From Eunapius fragilis (taxonomy: Eukaryota; Porifera; Demospongiae; Spongillida; Spongillidae), in NCBI GenBank assembly GCA_963681505.1, contig OY811977.1, forward strand, positions 9,748,507 through 9,812,506: a stretch of DNA of 64,000 bases. Direction: 5' to 3'. A model generated the notes under the pieces. The model was given only the letters and a program-made list of their open reading frames with translations. It searched no databases and was not told the origin of the DNA. Both the position numbers and the translations under genes were made by a program. Within the stretch, counting starts at the first letter, position 1. Every line of letters begins with the position of its first letter. Positions 1 to 12,608 of this stretch are shown piece after piece.

Positions 1-595
1 GTAGTGGGATTGGTAGGGGAATTGGTAGTGGTAGTGGTAGTGGGATTGGTAGTGGGATTGGTAGTGGAAATTGTAGTGGTAGTGGGATTGGTAGGGGAAT
101 TGGTAGTGGTAGTTGTGGAGGGATTGGTAGTGGTAGTGGTAGTGGGATTGGTAGTGGGATTCGTAGTGGTAGTGGTAGTGGAAGTGGGATTGGTAGTGGG
201 ATTGGTAGTGGTAATTGAAGTGGGATTGCGGGATCAATCTGTAACAATTCAGCACAATTCGGTGCGCTGAAACCGATTGCTTCACTATGGCGGGATCAAT
301 CTGCAACAATTCGGCGCAATTCGGCGCGCTGAGACGGATTGCTGCACTTTCGCGGGATCAATCTGCAATATGTTACTCGGCACAATTCGGCGTGCTGCGA
401 CTGATTGCTGCACTTTCTTTGGTTCAATCTGCAAAAATTTAGTACAATTCGGCGCGCTGCGACAGATTCCTGCACTTTCTTTGGTTCAATCTGCAAAAAT
501 TCAGCACAATTCGGCGCGCTGCGACGGATTCCTGCACTTTCGCAGGATCAATCTGTAACAATTCGGGGCAATTCGGCGCGCCGAGACCGACTGCT
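1..595. repeat. Cassette 1 (block cut by window start, plus spacer)
   Basis: Block 1-228, spacer 229-595 (367 bp). Bases 1 to about 470 match 2377 to about 2846 at a constant offset of 2376. The spacer is 62 bp longer than spacer 3 because one unit, with CTTTCTTTGGTTCAATCTGC, is present twice (near 412 and 474). Confidence 0.9.
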
Positions 596-1726
596 TAGTG
601 GTAGTGGGATTGGTAGTGGTAGTGGTAGTGGGATTGGTAGTGGGATTGGTAGTGGTAGTGGTAGTTGTAGTGGGATTGGTAGTGGTAGTGGTAGTGGTAG
701 TGGGATTGGTAGTGGGATTGGTAGTGGATTGGTAGTGGTAGTGGGATTGGTAGTGGGATTGGTAGTGGGATTGGTAGTGGGATTGGTAGTGGGATTGGTA
801 GTAGTAGTGGTAGTGGGATTGGTAGTGGTAGTGGCAGAGGTTGTGGGATTGATAGTGGGATTGGTAGTGGTAGTGGTAGTGGTAGTGGGTTTGGTAGTGG
901 GATTGGTAGTGGTAGTGGTAGTGGTAGTGGGATTGGTAGTGGGATTGGTAGTGGGATTGGTAGTGGTAGTGGGATTGGTAGTGGGATTGGTAGTGGGATT
1001 GGTTGTGGGATTGGTAGTGGGATTGGTAGTGGTAGTGGTAGTGGTAGTGGGATTGGTAGTGGGATTGGTAGTGGGATTGGTAGTGGGATTGGTAGCGGTA
1101 GTGGTAGTGGGATTGGTAGTGGGATTGGTAGTGGGATTGGTAGTGGTAGTGGGATTGGTAGTGGGATTGGTAGTGGGATTGGTTGTGGTATTGGTATTGG
1201 TAATGGGATTGGTAGTGGATTGGTAGTGGTAATTGAAGTGGGATTGCGGGATCAATCTGTAACAATTCAGCGCATTTCGGCGCGCTGCGACGGATTGGTG
1301 CACTTTTGCGGGATTTATCTGTAACAATTTGGCGCAATTCGGCGCGCTGCGACGGATTGCAGCACTTTCGCGGAACCAATCTGTAACAACTTGGCGTGCT
1401 ACAATGGATTGCTGCACTATCGCCTGATCAATCTGCAACAATTCGGGGCAATTCGGAGCACTGAGACAGATTGCTTCACTATGGCGGGATCAATCTGCAA
1501 CAATTCGGCGCAATTCGGCGCGCTGAGACGGATTGCTGCACTTTTGCAGGATCAATCTGCAATATGTTATTCGGCACAATTCGGCGCGCTGCGACCGATT
1601 GCTGCACTTTCTTTGGTTCAATCTGCAAAATTCAGCACAATTCGGCGCGCTGCGACGGATTCCTGCACTTTCGCAGGATCAAACAGTAACAATTCGGGGC
1701 AATTCGGCGCGCCGAGACCGATTGTT
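596..1726. repeat. Cassette 2
   Basis: Block 596-1245, spacer 1246-1726 (481 bp). Two one-base register slips (GGATT instead of GGGATT) lie near 726 and 1217. Block and spacer closely resemble cassettes 11 and 12. Confidence 0.9.
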
Positions 1727-2909
1727 TAGTGGTAGTGGGATTGGTAGTGGTAGTGGTAGTGGGATTGGTAGTGGGATTGGTAGTGGTAGTGGTAGTGGTA
1801 GTTTGATTGGTAGTGGTAGTGGTAGTGGTAGTGGGATTTGTTGTGGGATTGGTAGTGGGATTGGTAGTGGTACTGGGATTGATAGTGGGATTGGTAGTGG
1901 GATTGGTAGTGGGATTGGTAGAGGGATCGGTAGTGGTAGTGGTAGTGGTAGTCGGATTGGCAGTGGGTTTGGTAGTGGGATTGGTAGTGGGATTGGTAGT
2001 GGAAATTGTAGTAGTGTGATTGGTAGGGGAATTGGTAGTGGTAGTGGTAGTGGGATTGGTTATGGTAGTGGTAGTGGGATTGGTAGTGGGATTGGTAGTG
2101 GGATTGGTAGTGGTAGTGGGACTGGTAGTGGGATTGGTAGTGGGATTGGTAGTGGGATTGGTAGTGGTAGTGGTAGTGGTAGTGGGATTGGTAGTGGGAT
2201 TGGTAGTGGGATTGGTAGTGGTAGTGGGACTGGTAGTGGGATTGGTAGTGGGATTGGTAGTGGGATTTGTAGTGGTAGTGGTAGTGGGATTGGTAGTGGT
2301 AGTGGTAGTGGTAGTGGGATTGTTAGTGGGATTCGTAGTGGGATTGGTAGTTGGATTGGAAGTGGAAATTGTAGTGGTAGTGGGATTGGTAGGGGAATTG
2401 GTAGTGGTAGTGGTAGTGGGATTGGTAGTGGGATTGGTAGTGGAAATTGTAGTGGTAGTGGGATTGGTAGGGGAATTGGTAGTGGTAGTTGTGGAGGGAT
2501 TGGTAGTGGTAGTGGTAGTGGGATTGGTAGTGGGAATCGTAGTGGTAGTGGTAGTGGTAGTGGGATTGGTAGTGGGATTGGTAGTGGTAATTGAAGTGGG
2601 ATTGCGGGATCAATCTGTAACAATTCAGCACAATTCGGTGCGCTGAAACCGATTGCTTCACTATGGCGGGATCAATCTGCAACAATTCGGCGCAATTCGG
2701 CGCGCTGAGACGGATTGCTGCACTTTCGCGGGATCAATCTGCAATATGTTACTCGGCACAATTCGGCGTGCTGCGACTGATTGCTGCACTTTCTTTGGTT
2801 CAATCTGCAAAAATTTAGTACAATTCGGCGCGCTGCGACAGATTCCTGCACTTTCGCAGGATCATTCTGTAACAATTCGGGGCAATTCGGCGCGCTGAGA
2901 CCGATTGCT
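1727..2909. repeat. Cassette 3
   Basis: Block 1727-2604, spacer 2605-2909 (305 bp). The block entry is GATTGTTTAGTGG rather than the usual GATTGCTTAGTGG, shared only with cassette 13, and the two blocks are near-copies throughout, including the rare GGGACTGGTAGT hexamers. Confidence 0.9.
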
Positions 2910-5900
2910 TAGTGGTAGTGGGATTGGTAGTGGTAGTGGTAGTGGGATTGGTAGTGGGATTGGTAGTGGTAGTGTTAGTGGTAGTGGGATTGGTAGTGGG
3001 ATTGGTAGTGGGATTGGTAGTGGTAGTGGGATTGGTAGTGGGATTGGTAGTGGGATTGGTAGTGGGATTGGTAGTGGGATTGGAAGTGCGATTGGTAGTG
3101 GTAGTGGTAGTGGTAGTGGGATTGGTAGTGGGATTGGTAGTGGGACTGGTAGAGGGATTGGTAGTGGAAATTGTAGTTATAGTAGGATTGGTAGGGGAAT
3201 TGGTAGTGGTAGTGGTAGTGGGAATGGTAGAGTTAGTGGTAGTGGGATTGGTAGTGGGATTGCTAGTGGTAGTGGTAGTGGTAATGGGATTGGTAGTGGG
3301 ATTGATAGTGGGAATGGTAGTGGTAGTGGGATTGGTAGTGGGATTGGTAGTGGTAGTGGTAGTGGGATTGGTAGTGGTAGTGGTAGAGGTAGTGGGATAG
3401 GTAGTGGGATTGGTAGTGGTAGTGGGATTGGTAGTGGGATTGGTAGTGGGATTGGTAGTGGGATTGGTAGTGGGATTGGTAGTGGGATTGGTGGAGGGAT
3501 TGGTAGTTGAAATTGTAGTGGTAGTAGGATAGGTAGGGGAATTGGTAATGGTAGTGGTAGTGGGATTGGTAGTGGTAGTGGTTGTGGGATTGGTAGTGGG
3601 ATTGGTAGTGGTAGTGGTAGTGGTAGTGGGATTGGTAGTGGGATTGATAGTGGGAATGGTAGTGATAGTGGGATTGGTAGTGGGATTGGTAGTGGTAGTG
3701 GTAGTGGGAATGGTAGTGGTAGTGGTAGTGGTAGTGGGATTGATAGTGGGATTGGTAGTGGGATTGGTAGAGGTAGTGGGATTGGTAGTGGGATTGGTAG
3801 TGGGATTGGTAGTGGGATTGGTAGTGGGATTGGTAGTGGGATTGCTAGTGGTAGTGGTAGTGTGATTGGTAGTGGGAGTGGTAGAGGAAGTGGGATTGGT
3901 AGTGGGAATTGTAGTGGTAGTGGTAGTGGGATTGGTAGTGGTAGTGGTAGTGGTAGTGGGATTGTTAGTGGGATTCGTAGTGGGATTGGTAGTGGGATTG
4001 GAAGTGGAAATTGTAGTGGTAGTGGGATTGGTAGGGGAATTGGTAGTGGTAGTTGTAGTGGGATTGGTAGTGGGATTGGTAGTGGAAATTGTTGTGGTAG
4101 TGGGATTGGTAGGGGAATTGGTAGTGGTAGTGGTAGTGGGATTGGTAGTGGTAGTGGTAGTGGGAATTGTAGTGGGATTGGTAGTGGGAGTGGTAATGGG
4201 ATTGGTAGTGGGATTGGTAGTGGTAATTATAGTGGTAGTAGGATTAGTAGTGGGATTGGTAGTGGTAGAGGTAGTGGTATTGGAAGTGGTAGTGGTAGTG
4301 GGATTGGCCTCGGTATTGTTAGTGGGATTGGTAGTGGGATTGGTTGTGGTAGTGGTAGTGGTAGTGGGATTGGTAGTGGGATTGGCATTGGGATTGGTAG
4401 TGATTATTGTAGTGGTAGTGGTATTGCTAGGAGGATTGGTAGTGGTAGTGGCAGTGGGATTGGTAGTGGGAATTGTAGTGGTAGTGGTAGTGGGATTGGT
4501 AGTGGTAGTGGTAGTGGTAGTGGGATTGTTAGTGGGATTCGTAGTGGGATTGGTAGTGGGATTGGAAGTGGAAATTGTAGTGGTAGTGGGATTGGTAGGG
4601 GAATTGGTAGTGGTAGTTGTAGTGGGATTGGTAGTGGGATTGGTAGTGGAAATTGTTGTGGTAGTGGGATTGGTAGGGGAATTGGTAGTGGTAGTGGTAG
4701 TGGGATTGGTAGTGGTAGTGGTAGCGGGATTGGTAGTGGGATTGGTAGTGGGAGTGGTAATGGGATTGGTAGTGGGATTGGTAGTGGTAATTATAGTGGT
4801 AGTAGGATTAGTAGTGGGATTGGTAGTGGTAGATGTAGTGGTATTGGAAGTGGTAGTGGTAGTGGGATTGGCCTCGGTATTGTTAGTGGGATTGGTAGTG
4901 GGATTGGTTGTGGTAGTGGTAGTGGTAGTGATATTGGTAGTGGGATTGGTAGTGGGATTGGTAGTGGTAATTGTAGTGGTAGCGGGATCGGTAGTGGGAT
5001 TTGTAGTGGTAGTGGTAGTGGGATTGGTAGTGGTAGTGGTAGTGGGATGGGTAGTGGGATTGGTAGTGGTAGTGGTAGTGGGATTGATAGTGGGATTGGT
5101 AGTGGGATTTTTAGTGGTAGTGGGATTGGTAGTGGGATTAGTAGTGCGATTGGTAGTGGGATTGGTAGTGGTAGTGGTAGTGGGATTGGTAGTGGTAGAG
5201 GTAGTGGGATTGGTAGTGGGATTGGTAGTTGTATTGGGATTGGTAGTGGGATTGGTAGTGGGATTGTTAGTGGGATTGGTAGTGGTAGAGGTAGTGGGAT
5301 TGGTAGTGGGATTGGTAGTGGTATTGGTAGTGGGATTGGTATTGGTAATTGTAGTGGTAGTGGGATTGGTAGGGGAATTGGTAGTGGTAGTGGTAGTGGG
5401 ATTGACAGTGATAGTGGTAGTGGGATTGGTAGTGGGATTGGTAGTGGTAGTGGTAATGGGATTGGTAGTGGGATTGGTAGTGGTAATTATAGTGGTAGTA
5501 GGATTAGTTGTGGGATTGGTAGTGGTAGAGGTAGTAGGATTGGAAGTGGTAGTGGTAGTGGGATTGGCCTCGGTATTGGTAGTGGGATTGGTAGTGGGAT
5601 TGGTTGTGGTAGTGGTAGTGGTAGTGGGATTGGTAGTGGGATTGGTAGTGGTAATTGAAGTGGGATTGCAGGATCAATCTGTAACAATTCAGCGCAATTC
5701 GGCGCGCTACAACGGATTGCTGCACTATCGCCGGATCAATTTGCAATAATTCGGGGCAATTCGGCGCGCCGAGACAGATTGCTACACTATGGCCGGATCA
5801 ATCTGCAACAATTCGGCGAAATTCAGTTCGCTGAGACTGATTGCTGCACTTTCGCAGGATCAATGTGCAATATGTTAATCGGCGCGCTGCGACCGATTGC

Positions 5901-6025
5901 TGAACTTTCTTTGGTTCAATCTTCGAAAATTCAGCACAATTCAGCTCGCTGCGACGGATTCCTGCACTTTCGCAGGATCAATCTGTAACAATTCGGGGCA
6001 ATTCGGCGCGCCGAGACCGATTGCT
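2910..6025. repeat. Cassette 4 (longest block)
   Basis: Block 2910-5667 (about 2.76 kb), spacer 5668-6025 (358 bp). The block holds an internal duplication of 564 bp: the GGCCTCGG landmark at 4306 recurs at 4870 with the same flanks, and again at 5566. Its first kilobase matches the start of cassette 14. The spacer ends in GCTCAGTGG instead of GCTTAGTGG. Confidence 0.9.
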
Positions 6026-7761
6026 CAGTGGTAGTGGGATTGGTAGTGGTAGTGGTAGTGGGATTGGTAGTGGGATTGGTAGTGGTAGTGGTAGTGGTAG
6101 TGGGATTGGTAGTGGGATTGGTAGTGGGATTGGTAGTGGTAGTGGGATTGGTAGTGGGATTGGTAGTGGGATTGGTTGTGGGATTGGTAGTGGTAGTGGT
6201 AGTGGTCGTGGGATTGGTAGTGGGATTGGTAGTGGGATAGGTAGTGGGAATGGTAGTGGAAATTGTAGTGGATGTGGGATTGGTAGGGGAATTGGTAGTG
6301 GTAGTGGTAGTGGGATTGGTAGTGGTAGTGGTAGTGGGATTGGTAGTGGGAGATTGGTAGTGGTAGTGGTAATGGTAGTGGGATTGGTAGTGGGAATGGT
6401 AGTGGGATTGGTAGTGGTAGTGGTAGTGGGATTGGTAGTGGGATTGGTAGTGGTAGTGGTAGTGGTAGTGGCATTGGTAGTGGGATTGGTAGTGGGATTG
6501 GTAGTGGGATTGGTAGTGGTAGTGGTAGTGGTAGAGGTAGTGGGATTGGTAGTTGGATTGGTAGTGGTAGTGGTAGTGGTAGTGGCATTGGTAGTGGGAT
6601 TGGTAGTGGGATTGGTAGTGGGATTGGTAGTGGTAGTGGTGGTGGGATTGGTAGTGGTAGTGGTAGAGGTAGTGGGATTGGTAGTGGGATTGGTAGTGGT
6701 GGTGGTTGTGGTAGTGGGATTGGTAGTGGGATTGGTAGTGGGATTGGTAGTGGTAATTGTAGTGGTAGTGGGATCGGTAGTGGGATTTGTAGTGGTAGTG
6801 GTAGTGGGATTGGTAGTGGTAGTGATAGTGGGATTTGTTGTGGTAGTGGTAGTGGTAGTGGGATTGTTAGTGGGATTGGTAGTGGGATTGGTAGTGAGAT
6901 TGGTAGTGGAAATTGTAGTGGTAGTGGGATTGGTAGGGGAATTGGTAGTGGTAGTGGTAGTGGGATTGGTAGTGGTAGTGGTAGTGGGATTGGTAGTGGG
7001 ATTGGTAGTGGTAGTGGTAATGGGATTGGTAGTGGGATTGGTAGTGGTAATTATAGTGGTAGTAGGATTAGTATTGGGATTGGTAGTGGTAGTGGTTGTG
7101 GGATTGGCCGCAGTATTTGTAGTGGGATTGGTAGTGGGATTGGTAGTGGTAATTGAAGTGGGATTGTGGAATCAATCTGTAACAATTCAGCGTAATTCGG
7201 AGCGCTGCGACGGATTGGTGCACTTTTGCGGGATAAATCTGTATCAATTTGGCGCAATTCGGCGCGCTGCGACGGATTTCTGCACTTTCGCGGAACCAAT
7301 CTGTAATAATTCGGCGCGCTACAACGGATTGCTGCACTATCGCCGGATCAATCTGCAACAATTTGGGGCAATTCGCCGCGCTGAGACCGATTGCTTTACT
7401 ATGGCGGGATCAATCTGTAACAATTCAGCGCAATTCGGCGCGCTGCGACGGATTGCAGCACCTTCGCGGAACCAATCTGTAACAATTCGGTGCGCTACAA
7501 CGGATTGCTGCACTATCGCCGGATCAATCTGCAACAATTCGGCGCAATTCGGCGCGCTGAGATGGATTGCTGCACTTTCGCGGGATCAATCTGCAATATG
7601 TTACTCGGCACAATTCGGCGCGCTGTGACCGATTGCTGCACTTTCTTTGGTTCAATCTGCAAAAATTCAGCACAATTCGGTGCGCTATGACGGATTCCTG
7701 CACTTTCGCAGGAACAATCTGTAATAATTCGGGGCAATTCGGCGTGCCGAGACCGATTGCT
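6026..7761. repeat. Cassette 5
   Basis: Block 6026-7165, spacer 7166-7761 (596 bp, with spacer 20 the longest). A register slip lies near 6351. A diverged GGCCGCAG landmark sits at 7106, 59 bp before the block end rather than the usual 101. Confidence 0.9.
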
Positions 7762-8478
7762 TAGTGGTAGTGGGATTGGTAGTGGTAGTGGTAGTGGGAT
7801 TGGTAGTGGGATTGGTAGTGGTAGTGGTAATGGTAGTGGTAGTGGGATTGGTAGTAGGATTGGTAGTGGGATAGGTAGTGGTAGTGGGATTGGTAGTGGG
7901 ATTGGTAGTGGGATTGGTATTGGGATTGGTAGTGGGATTGGGAGTGGGATTGGTAGTGGTAGTGGTAGAGGTAGTGGGATTGGTAGTGGGATTGGTAGTG
8001 GGATTGGTAGAGGGATTGGTAGTGGTAGTGGTAGTGGAAGTGGTAGTGGGATTGGTAGTGGGATTGATAGTGGAAATTATAGTGGCAGTAGGATTGGTAG
8101 GGGTATTGGTAGTGGTAGTGGTAGTGGTAGTGGTAGTGGTAGTGGTAGTGGGATTGGTAGTGGGATTGATAGTGTGAATGGTAGTGGTAGTGGGATTGGT
8201 AGTGGGATTGGTAGTGGTAGTGGTATTGGGAATGGCGGGATCAATCTGCAACAATTCGGCGCAATTCGGCGCGCTGAGATGGATTGCTGCACTTTCGCGG
8301 GATCAATCTGCAATATGTTACTCGGCACAATTCGGCGCGCTGTGACCGATTGCTGCACTTTCTTTGGTTCAATCTGCAAAAATTCAGCACAATTCGGTGC
8401 GCTATGACGGATTCCTGCACTTTCGCAGGAACAATCTGTAACAATTCGGGGCAATTCGGCGTGCCGAGACCGATTGCT
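7762..8478. repeat. Cassette 6 (first copy of 717-bp tandem repeat)
   Basis: Block 7762-8235, spacer 8236-8478 (243 bp). The block does not close with the usual GGTAATTGAAG end. It stops at GGTATTGGGAATGGCGGGAT, as do the next two blocks, which shows the three were copied after that truncation. Confidence 0.9.
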
Positions 8479-9195
8479 TAGTGGTAGTGGGATTGGTAGT
8501 GGTAGTGGTAGTGGGATTGGTAGTGGGATTGGTAGTGGTAGTGGTAATGGTAGTGGTAGTGGGATTGGTAGTAGGATTGGTAGTGGGATAGGTAGTGGTA
8601 GTGGGATTGGTAGTGGGATTGGTAGTGGGATTGGTATTGGGATTGGTAGTGGGATTGGGAGTGGGATTGGTAGTGGTAGTGGTAGAGGTAGTGGGATTGG
8701 TAGTGGGATTGGTAGTGGGATTGGTAGAGGGATTGGTAGTGGTAGTGGTAGTGGAAGTGGTAGTGGGATTGGTAGTGGGATTGATAGTGGAAATTATAGT
8801 GGCAGTAGGATTGGTAGGGGTATTGGTAGTGGTAGTGGTAGTGGTAGTGGTAGTGGTAGTGGTAGTGGGATTGGTAGTGGGATTGATAGTGTGAATGGTA
8901 GTGGTAGTGGGATTGGTAGTGGGATTGGTAGTGGTAGTGGTATTGGGAATGGCGGGATCAATCTGCAACAATTCGGCGCAATTCGGCGCGCTGAGATGGA
9001 TTGCTGCACTTTCGCGGGATCAATCTGCAATATGTTACTCGGCACAATTCGGCGCGCTGTGACCGATTGCTGCACTTTCTTTGGTTCAATCTGCAAAAAT
9101 TCAGCACAATTCGGTGCGCTATGACGGATTCCTGCACTTTCGCAGGAACAATCTGTAACAATTCGGGGCAATTCGGCGTGCCGAGACCGATTGCT
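8479..9195. repeat. Cassette 7 (second copy of 717-bp tandem repeat)
   Basis: Block 8479-8952, spacer 8953-9195. It matches cassette 6 at offset 717 with no difference noticed in the block. The spacer before it differs by one base from the spacer before cassette 6 (TAACAATTC here, TAATAATTC at 7722). Confidence 0.9.
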
Positions 9196-9960
9196 TAGTG
9201 GTAGTGGGATTGGTAGTGGTAGTGGTAGTGGGATTGGTAGTGGGATTGGTAGTGGTAGTGGTAATGGTAGTTGTAGTGGGATTGGTAGTAGGATTGGTAG
9301 TGGGATAGGTAGTGGTAGTGGGATTGGTAGTGGGATTGGTAGTGGGATTGGTATTGGGATTGGTAGTGGGATTGGGAGTGGGATTGGTAGTGGTAGTGGT
9401 AGACGTAGTGGGATTGGTAGTGGGATTGGTAGTGGGATTGGTAGAGGGATTGGTAGTGGTAGTGGTAGTGGAAGTGGTAGTGGGATTGGTAGTGGGATTG
9501 ATAGTGGAAATTATAGTGGCAGTAGGATTGGTAGGGGTATTGGTAGTGGTAGTGGTAGTGGGATTGGTAGTGGTAGTGGTAGTGGGATTGGTAGTGGGAT
9601 TGGTAGTGGTAGTGGTAGTGGTAGTGGTAGTGGGATTGGTAGTGGGATTGATAGTGTGAATGGTAGTGGTAGTGGGATTGGTAGTGGGATTGGTAGTGGT
9701 AGTGGTATTGGGAATGGCGGGATCAATCTGCAACAATTCGGCGCAATTCGGCGCGCTGAGACGGATTGCTGCACTTTCGCGGGATCAATCTGCAATATGT
9801 TACTCGGCACAATTCGGCGCGCTGTGACCGATTGCTGCACTTTCTTTGGGTCAATCTGCAAAAATTCAGCACAATTCGGCGCGCTACGACGGATTCCTGC
9901 ACTTTCGCAGGAACAATCTGTAACAATTCGGGGCAATTCGGCGCGCCGAGACCGATTGCT
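9196..9960. repeat. Cassette 8 (third, longer copy)
   Basis: Block 9196-9717, spacer 9718-9960 (243 bp). It matches cassettes 6 and 7 but carries a 48-bp (eight-hexamer) gain near 9560-9610 and a few substitutions, so the repeat distance becomes 765 bp. Confidence 0.9.
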
Positions 9961-11686
9961 TAGTGGTAGTGGGATTGGTAGTGGTAGTGGTAGTGGGATT
10001 GGTAGTGGGATTGGTAGTGGTAGTGGTAGTGGTAGTGGGATTGGTAGTGGGATTGGTAGTGGGATAGGTATTGGTAGTGGGATTGGTAGGTGGGATTGGT
10101 AGTGGGATTGGTAGTGGGATTGGTAGTGGGATTGGTAGTGGGATTGGTAGTGGTAGTGGTAGTGGTAGTGGGATTGGTAGTGGGATTGGTAGTGCGATTG
10201 GTAGAGGGATTGGTAGTGGTAGTGGTAGTGGTAGTGGTAGTGGGAATGGTAGTGGGATTGATAGTGGAAAATGGAGTGGTAGTGGGATTGGTAGTGGGAT
10301 TGATAGTGGAAATTGTAGTGGTAGTGGGATTGGTAGTGGGATTGGTAGTGGGATTGGTAGTGGTAGTGGTAGTGGTAGTGGTAGTGGGATTGGTAGTGAG
10401 ATTGGTAGTGGGATTGGTAGAGGGATTGGTAGTGGTAGTGGTAGTGGTAGTGGTAGTGGTAGTGGTAGTGGGATTGGTAGTGGGATTGGTAGTGGTCGTG
10501 GTAGTGGTAGTGGTAGTGGGATTGGTAGTGGGATTGATAGTGTGGATGGTAGTGGTAGTGGGATTGGTAGTGGGATTGGTAGTGGTAGTGGTATTGGGAA
10601 TGGTAGTGGTAGTGGTAGAGGTAGTGGATTGGTAGTGGGATTGGTAGTGGTAGTGGGATTGGTAGTGGGCTTGGTAGTGGGATTGGTAGTGGGATTGGTA
10701 TTGGGATTGGTAGTGGTAGTGGTATAGGGATTGGTAGTGGGATTGGTAGTGGTAGTGGTTGTGGTAGTGGTAGTGGTAGTGGGATTGTTAGTGGGATTGG
10801 TAGTGGGATTGGTAGTGGTAGTGGGATTGGTAGTGGTAGTGGTAGAGGTAGTGGGATTTGTAGTGGGATTGGTAGCGGTAGTGGTAGTGGTAGTGGGATT
10901 GGTAGTGGGATTGGTAGTGGGATTGGTAGTGGGATTAGTAGTGGTAATTGTAGTGGTAGTGGGATCGGTAGTGGGATTTGTAGTGGTAGTGCTAGTGGGA
11001 TTGGTAGTGGTAGTGGTATTGGGATTGGTAGTGGTAGTGGTAGTGGTAGTGGGATTGTTAGTGGGATTGGTAGTGGGATTGGTAGTGGGATTGGTAGTGG
11101 TAGTGGTAGAGGTGGTGGGATTGGTAGTGATATTGGTAGTGGCAGTGGTAGTGGGATTGGTAGTGGGATTGGTAGTGGGATTGGTAGTGGGATTGGTAGT
11201 GGGATTGGTAGCGGTAGTGGTAGTGGGATTGGTAGTGGGATTGGTAGTGGTAATTGAAGTGGGATATCGGGATCAAACTGTAACATTTCAGCACAATTCG
11301 GCGCGCTGCGACGGATTGGTGCACTTTTGCGGGATCTATCTGTAACAATTTGGCGCAATTCGGCGCACTGCGACGGATTGATGTACTTTCGCGGAATCAA
11401 TCTGTAACAATTCGGCGCACTACAACGGATTGCTGCACTATCGTCGGAGCAATCTGCAACAATTCAAGGCAATACGGCGCGCTGAGACAGATTGCTACAC
11501 TATGGCAGGATCAATCTGCAATATGTTATTCGACACAATTCGGCGCGCTGCGACCGATTGCTGCACTTTCTTTGGTTCAATCTGCAAATATTCAGCACAA
11601 TTCGATGCGCTGCGATGGATTCCTGCACTTTCACAGGATCAATCTGTAACAATTCGGGGCAATTCGGCACGCCGAGTCCGATTGCT
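9961..11686. repeat. Cassette 9
   Basis: Block 9961-11265, spacer 11266-11686 (421 bp). Register slips near 10089 (GGTAGGTGGG) and 10626. The block exit reads GGGATATCGGGATC, a small variant of GGGATTGCGGGATC. Confidence 0.9.
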
Positions 11687-12608
11687 TAGTGGTAGAGGGA
11701 TTGGTAGTGGTAGTGGTAGTGGGATTGGTAGTGGGATTGGTGATGGTAGTAGTAGTGGTAGTGGGATTGGTAGTGGGATTGGTATTGAGATTGGTAGTTG
11801 TAGTGATAGTGGTAGTGGGATTGATAGTGGTAGAGGTAGTGGGATTGGTATTGAGATTGGTAGTGGTAGTGGTAGTGGGATTGGTATTGGGATTAGTAGT
11901 GGTAATTGTAGTGGTAGTGGGATTGCTAGGGGGATTGGTAGTGGTAGTCGCAGTGGGATTGGTAGTGGTAGTGGTTGTGTTAGTGGGATTGGAAGTGGGA
12001 TTGGCATTGGGATTGGTAGTGATAATTGTAGTGGTAGTGGTATTGCTAGGAGGATTGGTAGTGGTAGTGGCAGTGGGATTGGTAGTGGTAGAGGTAGTGG
12101 TGGTGGGATTGGTAGTGGAATTTGTAAAGGTAGTGGTAGTTGTAGTGGGATTGGTAGTGGGATTGGTAGTGGTAATTCAAGTGGGATTGCGGGATCAATC
12201 TGTAACAATTCAGCGCAATTCGGCGCGCTGTGACGGATTGGTGCACTTTTGCGGAACCACTCTGTAACAATTCGGCGCGCTACAACGGATTGCTGCACTA
12301 TCGCCTGATCAATCTGCAACAATTCGGGGGAATTCGGCGCGCTGAGACAGATTGCTACACTATGGCGGGATCAATCTGCAACAATTCGGCGCAATTCGGC
12401 GCGCTGAGACGGATTGCTGCACTTTCGCAGGATCAATCTGCAATATGTTATTCGGCACAATTCGGCGCGCTGCGACCGATTGCTGCACTTTCTTTGGTTC
12501 AATCTGCAAAAATTCAGCACAATTCGGCGCGCTGCGACGGATTCCTGCACTTTCGCAGGATCAATCTGTAACAATTCGGGGCAATTCGGCGCGCCGAGAC
12601 CGACTGCT
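11687..12608. repeat. Cassette 10
   Basis: Block 11687-12187, spacer 12188-12608 (421 bp). The block is an A-richer variety marked by GGTATTGAGATTGGTAG, a module also seen in blocks 15, 20, 29 and 31. It exits through GGTAATTCAAGTGGG, shared with block 17. Confidence 0.9.

Larger units (their letters stand above)
7520..9719. repeat. Triple tandem segmental repeat, 717/717/765 bp
   Basis: The repeated unit runs from inside one spacer to inside the next: 7520-8236, 8237-8953 and 8954-9719. The first two copies show one difference. The third has a 48-bp gain and scattered changes, so it either diverged first or expanded after copying. Confidence 0.9.

Noticed and set aside
277..558. Cys-containing frames in the spacers ([12 protein letters not shown]) recurring dozens of times
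   Set aside because: The 62-bp unit is open in several frames, and the peptides change phase every unit. No conservation of one frame over another was visible.
5560..5667. Promoter or insulator function for the GGCCGCGG terminal module
   Set aside because: Position is conserved, but nothing in the sequence shows transcription or binding. Kept only as a structural landmark.
3862..5749. Gly-Ser/Gly-Ile-rich (GSGIGSG) and Val-rich (VVVGLVVGL) frames of up to 627 codons, resembling silk or elastin-like proteins
   Set aside because: They are the hexamers GGTAGT and GGGATT read in two frames; both are open over the same bases, and the reverse strand gives PIPLP, NPTT and SHYQ repeats. Frames switch at register slips. 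No flanking non-repeat domain.
9511..11400. Reverse-strand Pro-Leu-rich frame of 629 codons
   Set aside because: Complement of the same hexamer array running on through a spacer. Low-complexity artefact.
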